Assembly: GCA_030424545.1 (NCBI GenBank)
Contig: JAUHWL010000004.1
Span: forward strand, 124,001-188,000
Direction of reading: 5' to 3'
Length of the DNA stretch: 64,000 nucleotides
From: Bacteroidia bacterium
GTDB lineage: Bacteria > Bacteroidota > Bacteroidia > Flavobacteriales > Schleiferiaceae
A program made the translations under genes and the position numbers. The notes beneath the pieces were generated by a model that searched no databases, was not told the origin of the DNA, and saw only the letters and a list, made by a program, of their open reading frames with translations. Positions within the stretch are counted from its first letter, which is position 1. Each line of letters starts with the position of its first letter. This document shows, piece by piece, positions 1 to 8,881 of this stretch.

Positions 1-665
1 AGTATTTGTGTGAATTAACAGGCTTTAAATTAAAGTTGGCCAAAGATTTAATCGAAGCTACCTCTGATACCGGAGCGTATGTACAACTTAGTGGCGCCAT
101 AAAACGTACGGCTTTAAAACTATCTAAAATTTGTAATGATTTAAGGCTTTTATCCTCTGGCCCAAGAACCGGGTTTAACGAGATTAACTTACCAAGTATG
201 CAACCCGGTAGTAGCATTATGCCTGGTAAAGTAAACCCTGTAATTCCAGAAGTTGTTAATCAAACAGCCTATTATGTTTGTGGCGCAGATATGACCATTA
301 CAATGGCCGCAGAAGCTGGCCAATTGCAATTAAACGTAATGGAACCTGTAATTGCTTTTAGTTTATTTACAAGCATAAAGTACATGAGCAACGCATCATC
401 TACCTTGCGCTTAAAATGTGTTAGCGGCATTACAGCTAACAAAAAATACTGTGAGCAACAAGTAATGAACAGTGTAGGTATTGTAACACTTTTAAACCCT
501 ATTTTGGGTTATGATGAATGTTCTAGAATTGCAAAAGAATCTTTGCAAACCGGAAAATCGGTGCACCAAATTGCTGTTGTAGAGAGACAGTTGGTTACTC
601 AAGAAAAGTGGGCAGAACTTTACAAGTTTGACAATTTAATAAGACCCAAATACATTAAAAAGTAG
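1..665 (+). CDS. aspA: Aspartate ammonia-lyase, C-terminal part
   Basis: This is the 3' end of a fumarase/aspartase superfamily gene; the reading frame is open to the left edge, so the true start lies outside the window. The superfamily signature GSSIMPGKVNP is present, in the mobile loop that supplies the catalytic serine. The stretch downstream (QLQLNVMEPVI, then a C-terminal region with LNPILGYDECSRIAKES) matches aspartases better than fumarases. Aspartase reversibly converts L-aspartate to fumarate and ammonia in the cytoplasm and is a homotetramer with active sites built from three subunits. About 220 of an expected 465 or so residues are visible. It converges on the small membrane protein gene that follows. 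Fumarase C is the alternative, judged less likely. Confidence 0.88.
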   Translation, partial: YLCELTGFKLKLAKDLIEATSDTGAYVQLSGAIKRTALKLSKICNDLRLLSSGPRTGFNEINLPSMQPGSSIMPGKVNPVIPEVVNQTAYYVCGADMTITMAAEAGQLQLNVMEPVIAFSLFTSIKYMSNASSTLRLKCVSGITANKKYCEQQVMNSVGIVTLLNPILGYDECSRIAKESLQTGKSVHQIAVVERQLVTQEKWAELYKFDNLIRPKYIKK

Positions 666-677
666 TTTTACATAAAC

Positions 678-1034
678 TTAGAAAGGCAGAATAAAAAATG
701 CCTTATTACCTAATGTGTATTGCCAAATAAAAGAAAACAAACCAAGGCAGAGGTAGAGCCCGTTTCTAACAAAAAGCTTTACGGGTTTACGTGGTATTTC
801 AATGCCTATCAGACTAAATACGTATGAATAAAACGTAGCGTCTTCATCATCTTCAATTTCATGGCCATCATTCATTAGGCATTTTTTAAAGAAGATAAAT
901 TGTAGTTGTACTACCAAATATGCAACTACCATTAATCTCCAGTCTATAATAAAAGGACCAACCCATGCCAAGAAGGTGATAACTACATGAAGCCAAAAGG
1001 TGAAATTAAGAGTAGAGGATTTAGAGCCTGACAT
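678..1034 (-). CDS. Small integral membrane protein, unknown function
   Basis: I do not recognise a family. The start chosen at 1034 (MSGSKSSTLNF) gives 118 residues; a longer reading frame continues 22 codons upstream, but its extra N-terminus looks non-coding. Three hydrophobic segments are visible: FWLHVVITFLAWVGPFII, MVVAYLVVQLQFIFF and LYLCLGLFSFIW. A charged loop rich in Asp and Glu (HEIEDDEDAT) lies between the second and third. The topology suggests an inner-membrane protein. It is downstream of, and on the same strand as, the acyltransferase gene, about 85 bases away, and may be co-transcribed with it. Nothing indicates a specific role. Confidence 0.55.
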   Translation of the reverse strand: MSGSKSSTLNFTFWLHVVITFLAWVGPFIIDWRLMVVAYLVVQLQFIFFKKCLMNDGHEIEDDEDATFYSYVFSLIGIEIPRKPVKLFVRNGLYLCLGLFSFIWQYTLGNKAFFILPF

Positions 1035-1119
1035 AAAAAAAACACTTTTATTAATGATTTTTACAAGGCCGCGAAAATAATAACCCAACAGAAAACACAA
1101 CTTAATATTTAGGTTTTTA

Positions 1120-2364
1120 TCAATCTAATGTGGTACGTTTTAAAATAGATGTCATTCTGTTTTCAACGTTATTTATTTGCCATAAAGCATTTGTAGCAAT
1201 TTCCCATTTTATTCCAGCCTCTTTTATTTTTTCAGAAGTAAATCGGTAGGCATAATTAGATGAAAGCATTTCTAACCTTTCTTGAAACTGTGGGTTTAGT
1301 GCATCAATGTTTTTTATATTAATTGTTTCTTTATGTTTTTCAAAATCTAATTCAATTCTATCCTTAAAGTAAGATATTGTGCCTCTCCCTTTACTTTTCA
1401 TAGCGTTATAACCTTCGGCCATTGTAAGGTGTACTTGTTCAGATTTTAATAATATATCTGTTGCAGAAGCGTCATTTGCTCGTTTTAAAAATTCACTAAA
1501 AAATTTCGGATTCTGCCAATCAATCCATTCTTTAATATTTTTAAAAGGAGATTTTGCGTTTCCTTTTGGGCTAAGAATACTGTAACAATCAATTTTGTAT
1601 TGTGCGTTGCAATTTCTACAAGTAACCTTGTCTTTATTTGAATTAAACCCTTTAGAGTTTAAACAAGAAGGACACGTAAAAAGAACGAAATCTAAATATT
1701 CAGCAGGGCAATCGGTTTCAGCACAAATTTTTTCATCACTCTGAAACTGTAAATCATCATGTAAAAGGCTTCTTTTTATTCGAGATAAAATTTCATCTTC
1801 AGGTAAGGTTTTTATTTCATCTTCTCGAATGATAATGGAATAGTGTAATTCCATTTTTGCTTTTCTCAATGTTTTTGCCCATCTCGGGTGCGTTATAAAC
1901 CCACCTTTGGTAAGTACAGATAGTACAGGAACTTTTAGTAACCTTACAAGCTTTACAACAGATGGGTCTATGTATAATGTTTCGCCAGACCAAGTTCTTG
2001 CGCCTTCTGGAAATAGACCAATGGCTCCGTTTGCTTGAATCACTTTGGTCATTTCTCTAATTATTTGGGTATCTCTAACCCCTTTTTTCTTAGGCATGGC
2101 ACCAAACCATTTTAGTATTGTACCTATAAATTTATCCCTTAAAATAGCATCACTAGAAATATAATTCACGGGTTTTTTCATGAAGTATGTGATAATAAAT
2201 GGATCTAGGTTGCCATTGTGGTTGGCCAATAATAAAAAGGGTTTATCTAGGTTCTTTATTTCATCAGAAATAAATGCTTTTACCTTGTGCTTGCGCACAA
2301 AAAAGTATAGCCAGATGTTTAATAAAAAGCGTAGAAATTTGTTTATAGGGTAAGGGTTTTTCAT
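1120..2364 (-). CDS. PlsC-like lysophospholipid acyltransferase with C-terminal zinc ribbon
   Basis: Residues 1 to about 200 form a glycerophospholipid acyltransferase domain. The HX4D catalytic motif is His49-Asp54 (NHNGNLD) and the acceptor-binding FPEG motif is at 118-121. Family members move an acyl chain onto lysophosphatidate or a similar acceptor at the inner membrane. The protein has 414 residues, against roughly 240 for an ordinary PlsC. The extra C-terminal half contains two CxxC pairs (Cys231/Cys234 and Cys249/Cys252) spaced like a zinc ribbon, then an uncharacterised domain of about 150 residues. The acceptor lipid cannot be told from sequence. It is the last or near-last gene of a leftward run with the dihydroorotase homologue, BatA-like protein and hydrolase. 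Confidence 0.8.
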   Translation of the reverse strand: MKNPYPINKFLRFLLNIWLYFFVRKHKVKAFISDEIKNLDKPFLLLANHNGNLDPFIITYFMKKPVNYISSDAILRDKFIGTILKWFGAMPKKKGVRDTQIIREMTKVIQANGAIGLFPEGARTWSGETLYIDPSVVKLVRLLKVPVLSVLTKGGFITHPRWAKTLRKAKMELHYSIIIREDEIKTLPEDEILSRIKRSLLHDDLQFQSDEKICAETDCPAEYLDFVLFTCPSCLNSKGFNSNKDKVTCRNCNAQYKIDCYSILSPKGNAKSPFKNIKEWIDWQNPKFFSEFLKRANDASATDILLKSEQVHLTMAEGYNAMKSKGRGTISYFKDRIELDFEKHKETINIKNIDALNPQFQERLEMLSSNYAYRFTSEKIKEAGIKWEIATNALWQINNVENRMTSILKRTTLD

Positions 2365-2392
2365 ATTGAAATGGCCTATTTAAATTTTAAAA

Positions 2393-3652
2393 TTAGGCAT
2401 GTGTAAACTTTCCTTTATTGAAAATACCTTTTACTTTTCCTCTTAATTCTTTTCCTAAAAACGGATTGTTAAATGCTCTAGAGTGTGTTGTGCTTTTATC
2501 TAAAGTCCATCGTTCATTAAGATTATAAAAGGTTAAATCAGCAATAGCACCTTCTACAATTTTTATATCAGGTAAATCTAAAATTGCTCTTGGATTTGTA
2601 CTTATTTTTTCGATAAATAAATCTATGCTAATCTCAGAAATTGCCGAGTGAAGTGCCCCGAAAACACATTCTATGGCGGCCATCCCAAAAGAGGCATGTT
2701 CAAATTCGCATTGCTTTTTTTCAATATCCTGCGGTACATGGTCTGCACATATAGCGTCAATAGTACCATCCTTTAAACCTTCTAATAAAGCAATCACATC
2801 TTCATTATCTCTTAGTGGCGGATTTACTTTAAGGTTTGTATCGTAATCGTTTAACAAGCTGTCTGTTAAAATTATATTATAGAAATTCACATCGGCTGTT
2901 ACAGATTGGCCTTCTTGTTTAGCATTGCGAATTAAGTCTACGCTACCTTTTGTAGAGATACCAGAAAAATGAATTTTGCAATTCGTATACTTTGCTATAA
3001 ACAAGTCCCTAACAATTTGTATTTCTTCGGCAAACGCAGGCATGCCTTTCAGGCCTAGGTATGTGCTAATCGGGCCCTCGTTTATTTGCGCTCCTTTTGT
3101 TAATTCTGCATGATTTGGGTGAGTTAATATTGGAGCAATGTTTTGTGCATAGAGCAAAGCTAATTTTAAAAGATTCGGGTTTTTAATGGCGTTTTTGTCA
3201 TCATAAAATGCAACAGCTCCCGCTTGTTGCATGTCATACATTTCCGTTAATTCTTCTCCACTTAAATTTTTACTCAAGGCACCAATCGGGTAGATATTAA
3301 TATCCGTCTCGTCACTTTTATGAAGCAAATATTCAATATCGCTTTTGCTTTGTATAACAGGTTGTGTAGAAGGGACCAAACAAACACCAGTAAAACCTCC
3401 CGCGGCCGCTGCTTTTGCTCCGCTTTTTAAATCTTCTCTTTCTTCATATCCAGGATCTGCAAAGTTCGAATGCATTTCTACCCAACCAGGCGAAACACAA
3501 TTTCCTTCCATATCAAAAACTTTGGCTTTACTATCACTTACATCAGCGCCAATGGCCACCAACTGATCATCATGAACAAGAATATTTACCTTTTGCTTGT
3601 GGTAAGGAGAGCGCTTATCAATGATAGTAACGTTTTTAAAAAGGTGTTTCAT
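2393..3652 (-). CDS. Dihydroorotase homologue lacking metal ligands
   Basis: At 419 residues it aligns with class I dihydroorotase from end to end, including EDLKSGAKAAAAGGFTGV and the C-terminal FGMAAIE region. The zinc-site motif DxHxHxR reads EMHSNFA, so the second His is Asn63 and the substrate Arg is Ala65. The usual HICHVST motif reads HFSGIST (second metal His replaced by Gly), and TDHAPH reads ADHVPQ; only the Asp that would act as base remains. The cyclisation of carbamoyl-aspartate therefore looks unlikely. Similar PyrC-like proteins without ligands occur beside aspartate transcarbamoylase in some bacteria as structural partners; a PyrC-labelled gene elsewhere in this genome would be expected to do the chemistry. 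It is five bases downstream of the BatA-like gene and in one operon with it. Confidence 0.8.
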   Translation of the reverse strand: MKHLFKNVTIIDKRSPYHKQKVNILVHDDQLVAIGADVSDSKAKVFDMEGNCVSPGWVEMHSNFADPGYEEREDLKSGAKAAAAGGFTGVCLVPSTQPVIQSKSDIEYLLHKSDETDINIYPIGALSKNLSGEELTEMYDMQQAGAVAFYDDKNAIKNPNLLKLALLYAQNIAPILTHPNHAELTKGAQINEGPISTYLGLKGMPAFAEEIQIVRDLFIAKYTNCKIHFSGISTKGSVDLIRNAKQEGQSVTADVNFYNIILTDSLLNDYDTNLKVNPPLRDNEDVIALLEGLKDGTIDAICADHVPQDIEKKQCEFEHASFGMAAIECVFGALHSAISEISIDLFIEKISTNPRAILDLPDIKIVEGAIADLTFYNLNERWTLDKSTTHSRAFNNPFLGKELRGKVKGIFNKGKFTHA

Positions 3653-3656
3653 AGTA

Positions 3657-5645
3657 TTATTTCAATAATCGAAGCAAAAATATTTCTATTAGAACAAAAA
3701 CTAGTGCTGCTAATAAAAAGTATTTCCACAATTGTATGCCCATTTGCCATTCAGAATATACAGAAGAAATGCTAGAAATATCGGCTTCTAATATATGTAC
3801 ATTTTCCTTTTTTAACTGTTCTAGACGCTCAGTTAATTCATTTACCGAATAGCGCTCTAAATTAGATTCGCTTCTGGCAATGTTATAGCTCACATTACCT
3901 ATTTTTTTATTGTCAAAAAGTAAATTATACGTACCACTTCTTTGCAAATCTTTTCCTGCTATTATTTGAATGAATTCTCCGTTTTGTTGCTGTTGCGGGA
4001 TGTATTCAAATTCATGAAGCTGCATAGATAAAACCTTATCTGCCATGGGGTTTAGAACATGAATGTTGAACCTAGAATCTGATCCTACTTGGCCAGAATG
4101 GTTTGCTATATTATCTTTTTTAATCAATGCCTTGATAAACAAAGGCACAACGACTGGGTGACTACTGATATCTGAGAAAACATTGTTTAATGGTACGGCA
4201 AGCTCAAAAATGTTTGTTTGCCCTTTGGCAATTCTTATAAATAACGGATCTCCGTTGGCAAGCGTCATTAAATTAAAACGCGGCAGGCGAGAGGGTTTTG
4301 TAAACCTAAAGTGTTTTTTTACCGTTGGCCAATATGCGTTTTTTGTAGAGCCTGCAAATACTTCATTAAAAAAGGGGTCGTCTGTATTTATAGATTGGGT
4401 TTGTAAAGTTGCGGTATCTATGGTGCCAATTTCTTGTGCACCTACCGACTGTAAAAAATTATTTAGAGCTTGGTTGTTTGATGGATTTGGAAGAATAAAT
4501 AAGTTGGCATTGTTAGAAATTTCTGTTAATGTAAATGCCAAGCCACTGCTAATTTCAGAAAGCTGATTAAGAATTACTAAATCTGCTTTTGCAAGCTGCT
4601 CATTGTCAATTGCACTTGTGGGCATTGCTGTAAACGAAAACTCATTACCTGTAAATATTTTAGAAATTAATGTACTTTGTTCTTGGGAATAAATTTCTAC
4701 AATGTTGTTAGATTCTGGTAAAAAGTATGATTGTAAAAACCGATCGTCAAAAGCATGGGCATCATTCAAAATGTTAATCTGAGCGGTGTTGAAGCCACTT
4801 TTTAATTGCGTTAGCGATGTTTTAATGACTGTATCTTTACTCGGATTTACTGTTGCAGAAAAATTTATTTCCGGTAAGTTGTTGGCTAAGACTTCTAAGT
4901 TTAAATCTGCAACTTGGTTACCATAGTTTTTAAGTTTAATAAAAAGATCTACCGGTTGGCCAGAAATAAGAAATGGAGATTCTATCCAAATACTATCTAT
5001 GGCACTGTTTTCTAATTTCAATTCATCATCTGTAATGGTGGGTACAACAACCCATTGCAAGCTATCACTAGGGTTGTTTAGAAATTGCATATTATTTTTC
5101 TGTAAATCAGAAAAAAGATAAACATCTGCAGATTTTTTTCCTTCTAATAAGGAAAACGAAAGTGAATTGTCTGAGGGTTGAACTTTTTTTATTTGATCTA
5201 TAAGTTCTGTTTTGTTGGTAAATATTATGGCATTTGAGTTTGCTGTGATTAAAGCTACTTCAAGATTATCTGGAAACTCTGAGGCCAAGTTTTGTGCCAA
5301 TTGCTTGGCTTTTTCAAAAGGGCTAACATCTTCAAAACCGGCCGTAGTGCTTATAGAATTGTCTAAAACCAGTATGGCTTTGTTGTTTTGCTTGCTTTGA
5401 TTGCCAACGGGTATATAAGGTTTTGCAAAGGCGAGTACCAATGCGGCAAACGCCATCATCCTACTGGCTAGGATAAGCCAGTCTTTTAATGTCCTCTGTT
5501 TTTTGGTTGTTTTTTGAACCTCCTTTAAAAAACGTATATCACTAAAATAAACCGTTTTGTATTTTCTTAAATTAAACAAGTGAATAAGAATAGGGATAGA
5601 CAAAAAGCCTAATGCCCATAAAAAAGAAGGAAAATAAAACTGCAT
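3657..5645 (-). CDS. BatA-like membrane protein with von Willebrand A-like domain
   Basis: The N-terminal 80 or so residues form the double-transmembrane BatA region (FPSFLWALGFLSIPILIHLF, then WLILASRMMAFAALVLAFAKP). A von Willebrand A-like fold follows with the MIDAS-type DNSIS sequence (VLDNSIS) at about residue 93. The middle of the 662-residue protein is a large, presumably extracytoplasmic beta-rich region, and a last membrane helix (YFLLAALVFVLIEIFLL) ends it. BatA/B proteins were first linked to aerotolerance in Bacteroides, but the molecular role is unclear. Here it stands without a MoxR ATPase neighbour. It lies between an alpha/beta hydrolase (15 bases upstream) and the dihydroorotase homologue. 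Confidence 0.78.
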   Translation of the reverse strand: MQFYFPSFLWALGFLSIPILIHLFNLRKYKTVYFSDIRFLKEVQKTTKKQRTLKDWLILASRMMAFAALVLAFAKPYIPVGNQSKQNNKAILVLDNSISTTAGFEDVSPFEKAKQLAQNLASEFPDNLEVALITANSNAIIFTNKTELIDQIKKVQPSDNSLSFSLLEGKKSADVYLFSDLQKNNMQFLNNPSDSLQWVVVPTITDDELKLENSAIDSIWIESPFLISGQPVDLFIKLKNYGNQVADLNLEVLANNLPEINFSATVNPSKDTVIKTSLTQLKSGFNTAQINILNDAHAFDDRFLQSYFLPESNNIVEIYSQEQSTLISKIFTGNEFSFTAMPTSAIDNEQLAKADLVILNQLSEISSGLAFTLTEISNNANLFILPNPSNNQALNNFLQSVGAQEIGTIDTATLQTQSINTDDPFFNEVFAGSTKNAYWPTVKKHFRFTKPSRLPRFNLMTLANGDPLFIRIAKGQTNIFELAVPLNNVFSDISSHPVVVPLFIKALIKKDNIANHSGQVGSDSRFNIHVLNPMADKVLSMQLHEFEYIPQQQQNGEFIQIIAGKDLQRSGTYNLLFDNKKIGNVSYNIARSESNLERYSVNELTERLEQLKKENVHILEADISSISSVYSEWQMGIQLWKYFLLAALVFVLIEIFLLRLLK

Positions 5646-5659
5646 ATGTAATGAGTGCG

Positions 5660-6649
5660 TTATATCGGTTTTAGTTGTAAAACATTTTCAGAAAAAGAAT
5701 AAATTTCTTCTTCAATTTCTTTAATGGCCTTGCTATATAGGCCACATCCTATCACATGAGTATTGGCGTTTTTAATTGGCGTAAGTACTTTTTGTTCAGG
5801 CATTGTACCCAATAATTGGTGCATCCAAATAATTTTATCTACACGTACTACAGGGTCATTTTGTTCTTCGTTTAAATAGTAGTAAATGTTTTGTACAGGG
5901 CAATAAACTTTGCTAAACGTTTCTTTCGTCATGGTAGTCTCTACCAACTGTTGCATTTCTACCAAACTCTCAATTCTATATTTATCATACCAGTATTTTT
6001 CGTATTCCTTATCTTTTTTTTCTAGCACTCTAAAATCTCCGTTTAATACAAATCTGGAAATTTGTAAACCCCAAGGGTCATTTAATAAAAATGAATTCCA
6101 CGCTTTAGGGTGAATGTTTGGCGAAAGATTTATTAACGCAAAAACGTCTTCTGGAAACTCAGCAGCTAGTTTTAATGCCAAGGTACCCCCTGTAGATGTA
6201 CTCATGATGATAACTTTATGGCCAATTTTTTTTGCAATGGCAAGAGCCTCTAAAGCAGATTCCCAAACAGATTCTGCTGTATAATCAATCATTGCATTTT
6301 CGCTAATAAGCCCCTGGGAGGCCAATCTTGCCGCAAATGAGTTACATTGGTATCGAGTTGCAAAATCAGAATAAACTGGGCTACCTTCAAATTTACTTGC
6401 GGTATAACCATGTAAATAGAGCAAGGAGTATTCTGTTGGGGCTTTGGTAGAATCATCAATCCACACTATTTCAGCCTCGTTTTTTGGCTTTATAACAGAT
6501 CTTGCTTCTAGTTGGGCAACGTATTCTTCTACATCTATGGTAATTTCAGGTATTGATAAATTGTAAAGAGGTGTTTTTGGCTTTGGTCCCAAAAAATAAA
6601 CAATCCCAACTACGGAAAGAACTAATAGTAAAATATAGCGTTTTTTCAT
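5660..6649 (-). CDS. Membrane-anchored alpha/beta hydrolase
   Basis: The 329-residue protein begins with KKR followed by a hydrophobic segment (YILLLVLSVVGIVYFLG), probably an uncleaved anchor or signal. The hydrolase fold is recognisable from the oxyanion strand LLYLHGYTASKFEG and the nucleophile elbow MSTSTGGTLAL, where the serine sits in STG rather than the common GxSxG. The likely catalytic His is in NANTHVIGCG near residue 300. The substrate is unknown; esterases and monoacylglycerol lipases share this layout. It is the first gene of a leftward run of four closely spaced envelope-related genes. Confidence 0.7.
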   Translation of the reverse strand: MKKRYILLLVLSVVGIVYFLGPKPKTPLYNLSIPEITIDVEEYVAQLEARSVIKPKNEAEIVWIDDSTKAPTEYSLLYLHGYTASKFEGSPVYSDFATRYQCNSFAARLASQGLISENAMIDYTAESVWESALEALAIAKKIGHKVIIMSTSTGGTLALKLAAEFPEDVFALINLSPNIHPKAWNSFLLNDPWGLQISRFVLNGDFRVLEKKDKEYEKYWYDKYRIESLVEMQQLVETTMTKETFSKVYCPVQNIYYYLNEEQNDPVVRVDKIIWMHQLLGTMPEQKVLTPIKNANTHVIGCGLYSKAIKEIEEEIYSFSENVLQLKPI

Positions 6650-6731
6650 TGAAGCGAATTTGCTTAAAATAATGCTTAATTAGCATGTTTATTTTAAGAG
6701 AATACTTGTAAGTTATTAAAAGCGTAAAGAT

Positions 6732-7100
6732 ATGAGAGAAGATAAAATAACCTTGGTTTTAGGTGCTAGCAAATGGCCACACAGATATAGTTATTTGGCC
6801 GCTGAAAAACTATTGAAAAATGATTATGAAATTGTTTTAGTTGGAAAAAGTGAAAGCGAAATATTTAATCATAAAATTGTTACTAAGTGGCCCAAAAACA
6901 TCAATATTGATACAATAACAGTCTATTTATCAGCACAAAATCAAACAGGATATTATGACAATATTTTAAACAGTGGGGCAAGAAGGATTATTTTTAATCC
7001 AGGTGCAGAAAATGCAGAGTTAGCGCGTTTGGCAAAAGACAAAGGTATTTTTACAGAAGAAGCTTGCACATTGGTTTTGTTAAGTACAGAACAATATTAA
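6732..7100 (+). CDS. CoA-binding domain protein (YccU-like)
   Basis: A 122-residue single-domain Rossmann protein of the CoA_binding_2 family. Characteristic segments are LVLGASKWPHRYSYLAAEKL at the nucleotide-binding end, GARRIIFNPGAENAEL in the middle and EEACTLVLLST at the end, corresponding to the GVWxQxG and ExACP regions of YccU. The usual Pro after Cys is replaced by Thr. Family proteins bind CoA in vitro; no enzyme activity is established. It is transcribed divergently from the hydrolase operon and is followed by a small membrane protein on the same strand. Confidence 0.75.
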   Translation: MREDKITLVLGASKWPHRYSYLAAEKLLKNDYEIVLVGKSESEIFNHKIVTKWPKNINIDTITVYLSAQNQTGYYDNILNSGARRIIFNPGAENAELARLAKDKGIFTEEACTLVLLSTEQY

Positions 7101-7160
7101 AAGAGGCATTTATTTACCAAATAATTTCCTTTACATTGGCCGCAAATTTCAAATAAGGCT

Positions 7161-7487
7161 ATGAGCAAATCTCAAGAAATAAGACTTTTAAGCACACGTT
7201 GGATAACTTATTCTGTGCTAGGAACATTAATGATGGCGGCAGGTTTAGTTGTGCTAATGGAAGGGATTGTTTTGAGAATTAACGGAAATGACCCTACAGA
7301 ATACGGGTGGGTAATTTTGGTTGCTATTGTAATTTTTAGTGCAGGTATTAGCTTTATTGGAACGTCTGTGAAATACAGAATTTATCTAGACCGTAAACGA
7401 AAGCAAGACAATGAGTTTTCGTCTCATCACAGAAGGTCTGGATCTTCTTCTCACCGGTCTTCGCATAGATCAAAATCAGAATCTTAA
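7161..7487 (+). CDS. Small two-helix membrane protein, unknown
   Basis: 108 residues with two membrane segments (YSVLGTLMMAAGLVVLMEGI and WVILVAIVIFSAGISFIGTSV) and a very basic Ser/Arg/His-rich cytoplasmic tail (HHRRSGSSSHRSSHRSKSES). I recognise no family. Similar small membrane proteins with charged tails are common in Flavobacteria. Its stop codon and that of the convergent Mpl gene overlap inside the palindrome TTAA at 7484-7487. It lies 60 bases after the CoA-binding gene and could be co-transcribed with it. Confidence 0.6.
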   Translation: MSKSQEIRLLSTRWITYSVLGTLMMAAGLVVLMEGIVLRINGNDPTEYGWVILVAIVIFSAGISFIGTSVKYRIYLDRKRKQDNEFSSHHRRSGSSSHRSSHRSKSES

Positions 7488-8833
7488 ACAAGTTCTTTAC
7501 CTAGCTGATTTAAATCTAAACCATTAAAATTTCCCGAAGTCATTATTAAATAAATGGCATTGCCTTTTTGCTTTAGCCAAGCCACAACTTCGGCAGAATC
7601 ATTACTTATAGCTAGTTTGTTGTTGGCAAAATTTCTGGAGATGTCTTCCTTACTTATGGCAGGTAGCTTTTTATGAGCAACAGTTTGTGGACTGTAATAA
7701 ACCAATGCTTCATCGGCCTTATCTAATGCGCCTTTGTAAAGGGGTAGAAAATCTGGGTTTAAACTGCTAAACGTATGCAATTCTAAACAGGCAACTAATT
7801 TTTTATCGGGGTATTGTTCTTTTACCGATGCAACCGTTGCAGCCACTTTAGAAGGTGAGTGGGCAAAATCTTTGTACACAATGGCTTCTTGGCTATTGGC
7901 AATTTTTTCCAACCGTTTGCTTGCACCTTTAAAGCTAGCAATGGCCTCGTAAAATTCATGTTCTTGTATGCCCATTTCTAAACAAATCCAGCGGGCACCT
8001 TCTAAGTTTTGTAGGTTATGATGACCAAAAACTTCAAGTGGTAATTCGCCTTCTGGGGTTTCTAAATAGCACGTCTCATTAGCAACGGTATAATTTGGCG
8101 TTCCGTACGGAAACTCCTTAATCATGGTTTTGGCATTAGAAACCAGGTTGTTTACATGCTCATCTTCTTTGTTATAAACCAAAGCACCACCGGGCTCTAT
8201 CATGTTGATGAATATGTTAAACTGCTCTAAATAATTCTCGAAAGTTGGAAATACGTTGATGTGGTCCCAGGCAATACCGCTAAGCAATGCAATGTTTGGT
8301 TTGTAAAGATGAAATTTAGGTCTTCTATCTATGGGCGAGGCCAAATATTCATCACCTTCTATAAGCATAAATTCGGCATCGGGAGTAATTTTTACCATGG
8401 TGTTAAAGCCTTCTAGTTGGGCGCCAACCATAAAATCTACCTCGTGGCCATGATAACCAAGTACGTGTAAAATCATACTGGTAATGGTGGTTTTACCATG
8501 GCTGCCAGCAATTACAACGCGTGTTTTGTCTTTGCTTTGCTCAAATAAAAATTCAGGGTAAGAGTACACTTTTAAGCCAAGATCTTTAGCACGAATAAGC
8601 TCCGGATTGTCTTCTCTTGCGTGCATACCAAGAATAACGGCATCAATATCGGTGGTTATTCTAGCGGCATCCCAACCAAAACTTTCGGGCAACAAACCGG
8701 CCTTAGCCAACCGTGTTTTAGAGGGTTCAAAAACTTCATCATCGCTGCCAGAAACTATGTGTCCGTTTTCTTGCATGGCTAAAGCCAAATTGTGCATTGC
8801 GCTGCCACCAATGGCAATAAAGTGCATTCTCAT
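7484..8833 (-). CDS. mpl: UDP-N-acetylmuramate:tripeptide ligase (murein recycling)
   Basis: A Mur ligase of 449 residues. It has the N-terminal Rossmann segment (MHFIAIGGSAMHNLALAM), the ATP-binding loop GSHGKTT at about residue 110, and the central and C-terminal ligase domains ending in TSGNFNGLDL. IGGSAMHNLA in place of the IGGIGMSGLA of MurC identifies the Mpl subgroup. Mpl joins L-Ala-gamma-D-Glu-meso-DAP recovered from old peptidoglycan to UDP-MurNAc in the cytoplasm. The start may be Met3 (position 8827). The gene is followed on the same strand by nothing and shares its last bases with the convergent membrane protein gene. rdgB lies immediately upstream on the same strand. Confidence 0.85.
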   Translation of the reverse strand: MRMHFIAIGGSAMHNLALAMQENGHIVSGSDDEVFEPSKTRLAKAGLLPESFGWDAARITTDIDAVILGMHAREDNPELIRAKDLGLKVYSYPEFLFEQSKDKTRVVIAGSHGKTTITSMILHVLGYHGHEVDFMVGAQLEGFNTMVKITPDAEFMLIEGDEYLASPIDRRPKFHLYKPNIALLSGIAWDHINVFPTFENYLEQFNIFINMIEPGGALVYNKEDEHVNNLVSNAKTMIKEFPYGTPNYTVANETCYLETPEGELPLEVFGHHNLQNLEGARWICLEMGIQEHEFYEAIASFKGASKRLEKIANSQEAIVYKDFAHSPSKVAATVASVKEQYPDKKLVACLELHTFSSLNPDFLPLYKGALDKADEALVYYSPQTVAHKKLPAISKEDISRNFANNKLAISNDSAEVVAWLKQKGNAIYLIMTSGNFNGLDLNQLGKELV

Positions 8834-8881
8834 GGTAAAATTATTAAGAGCTAAAAATAGCAGATAGATAGTTTCTGCGAA

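Noticed and set aside
2393-3652. Calling this gene an active dihydroorotase (pyrC)
   Set aside because: Three metal-ligand positions and the substrate Arg are missing, so only homology to the fold is claimed.
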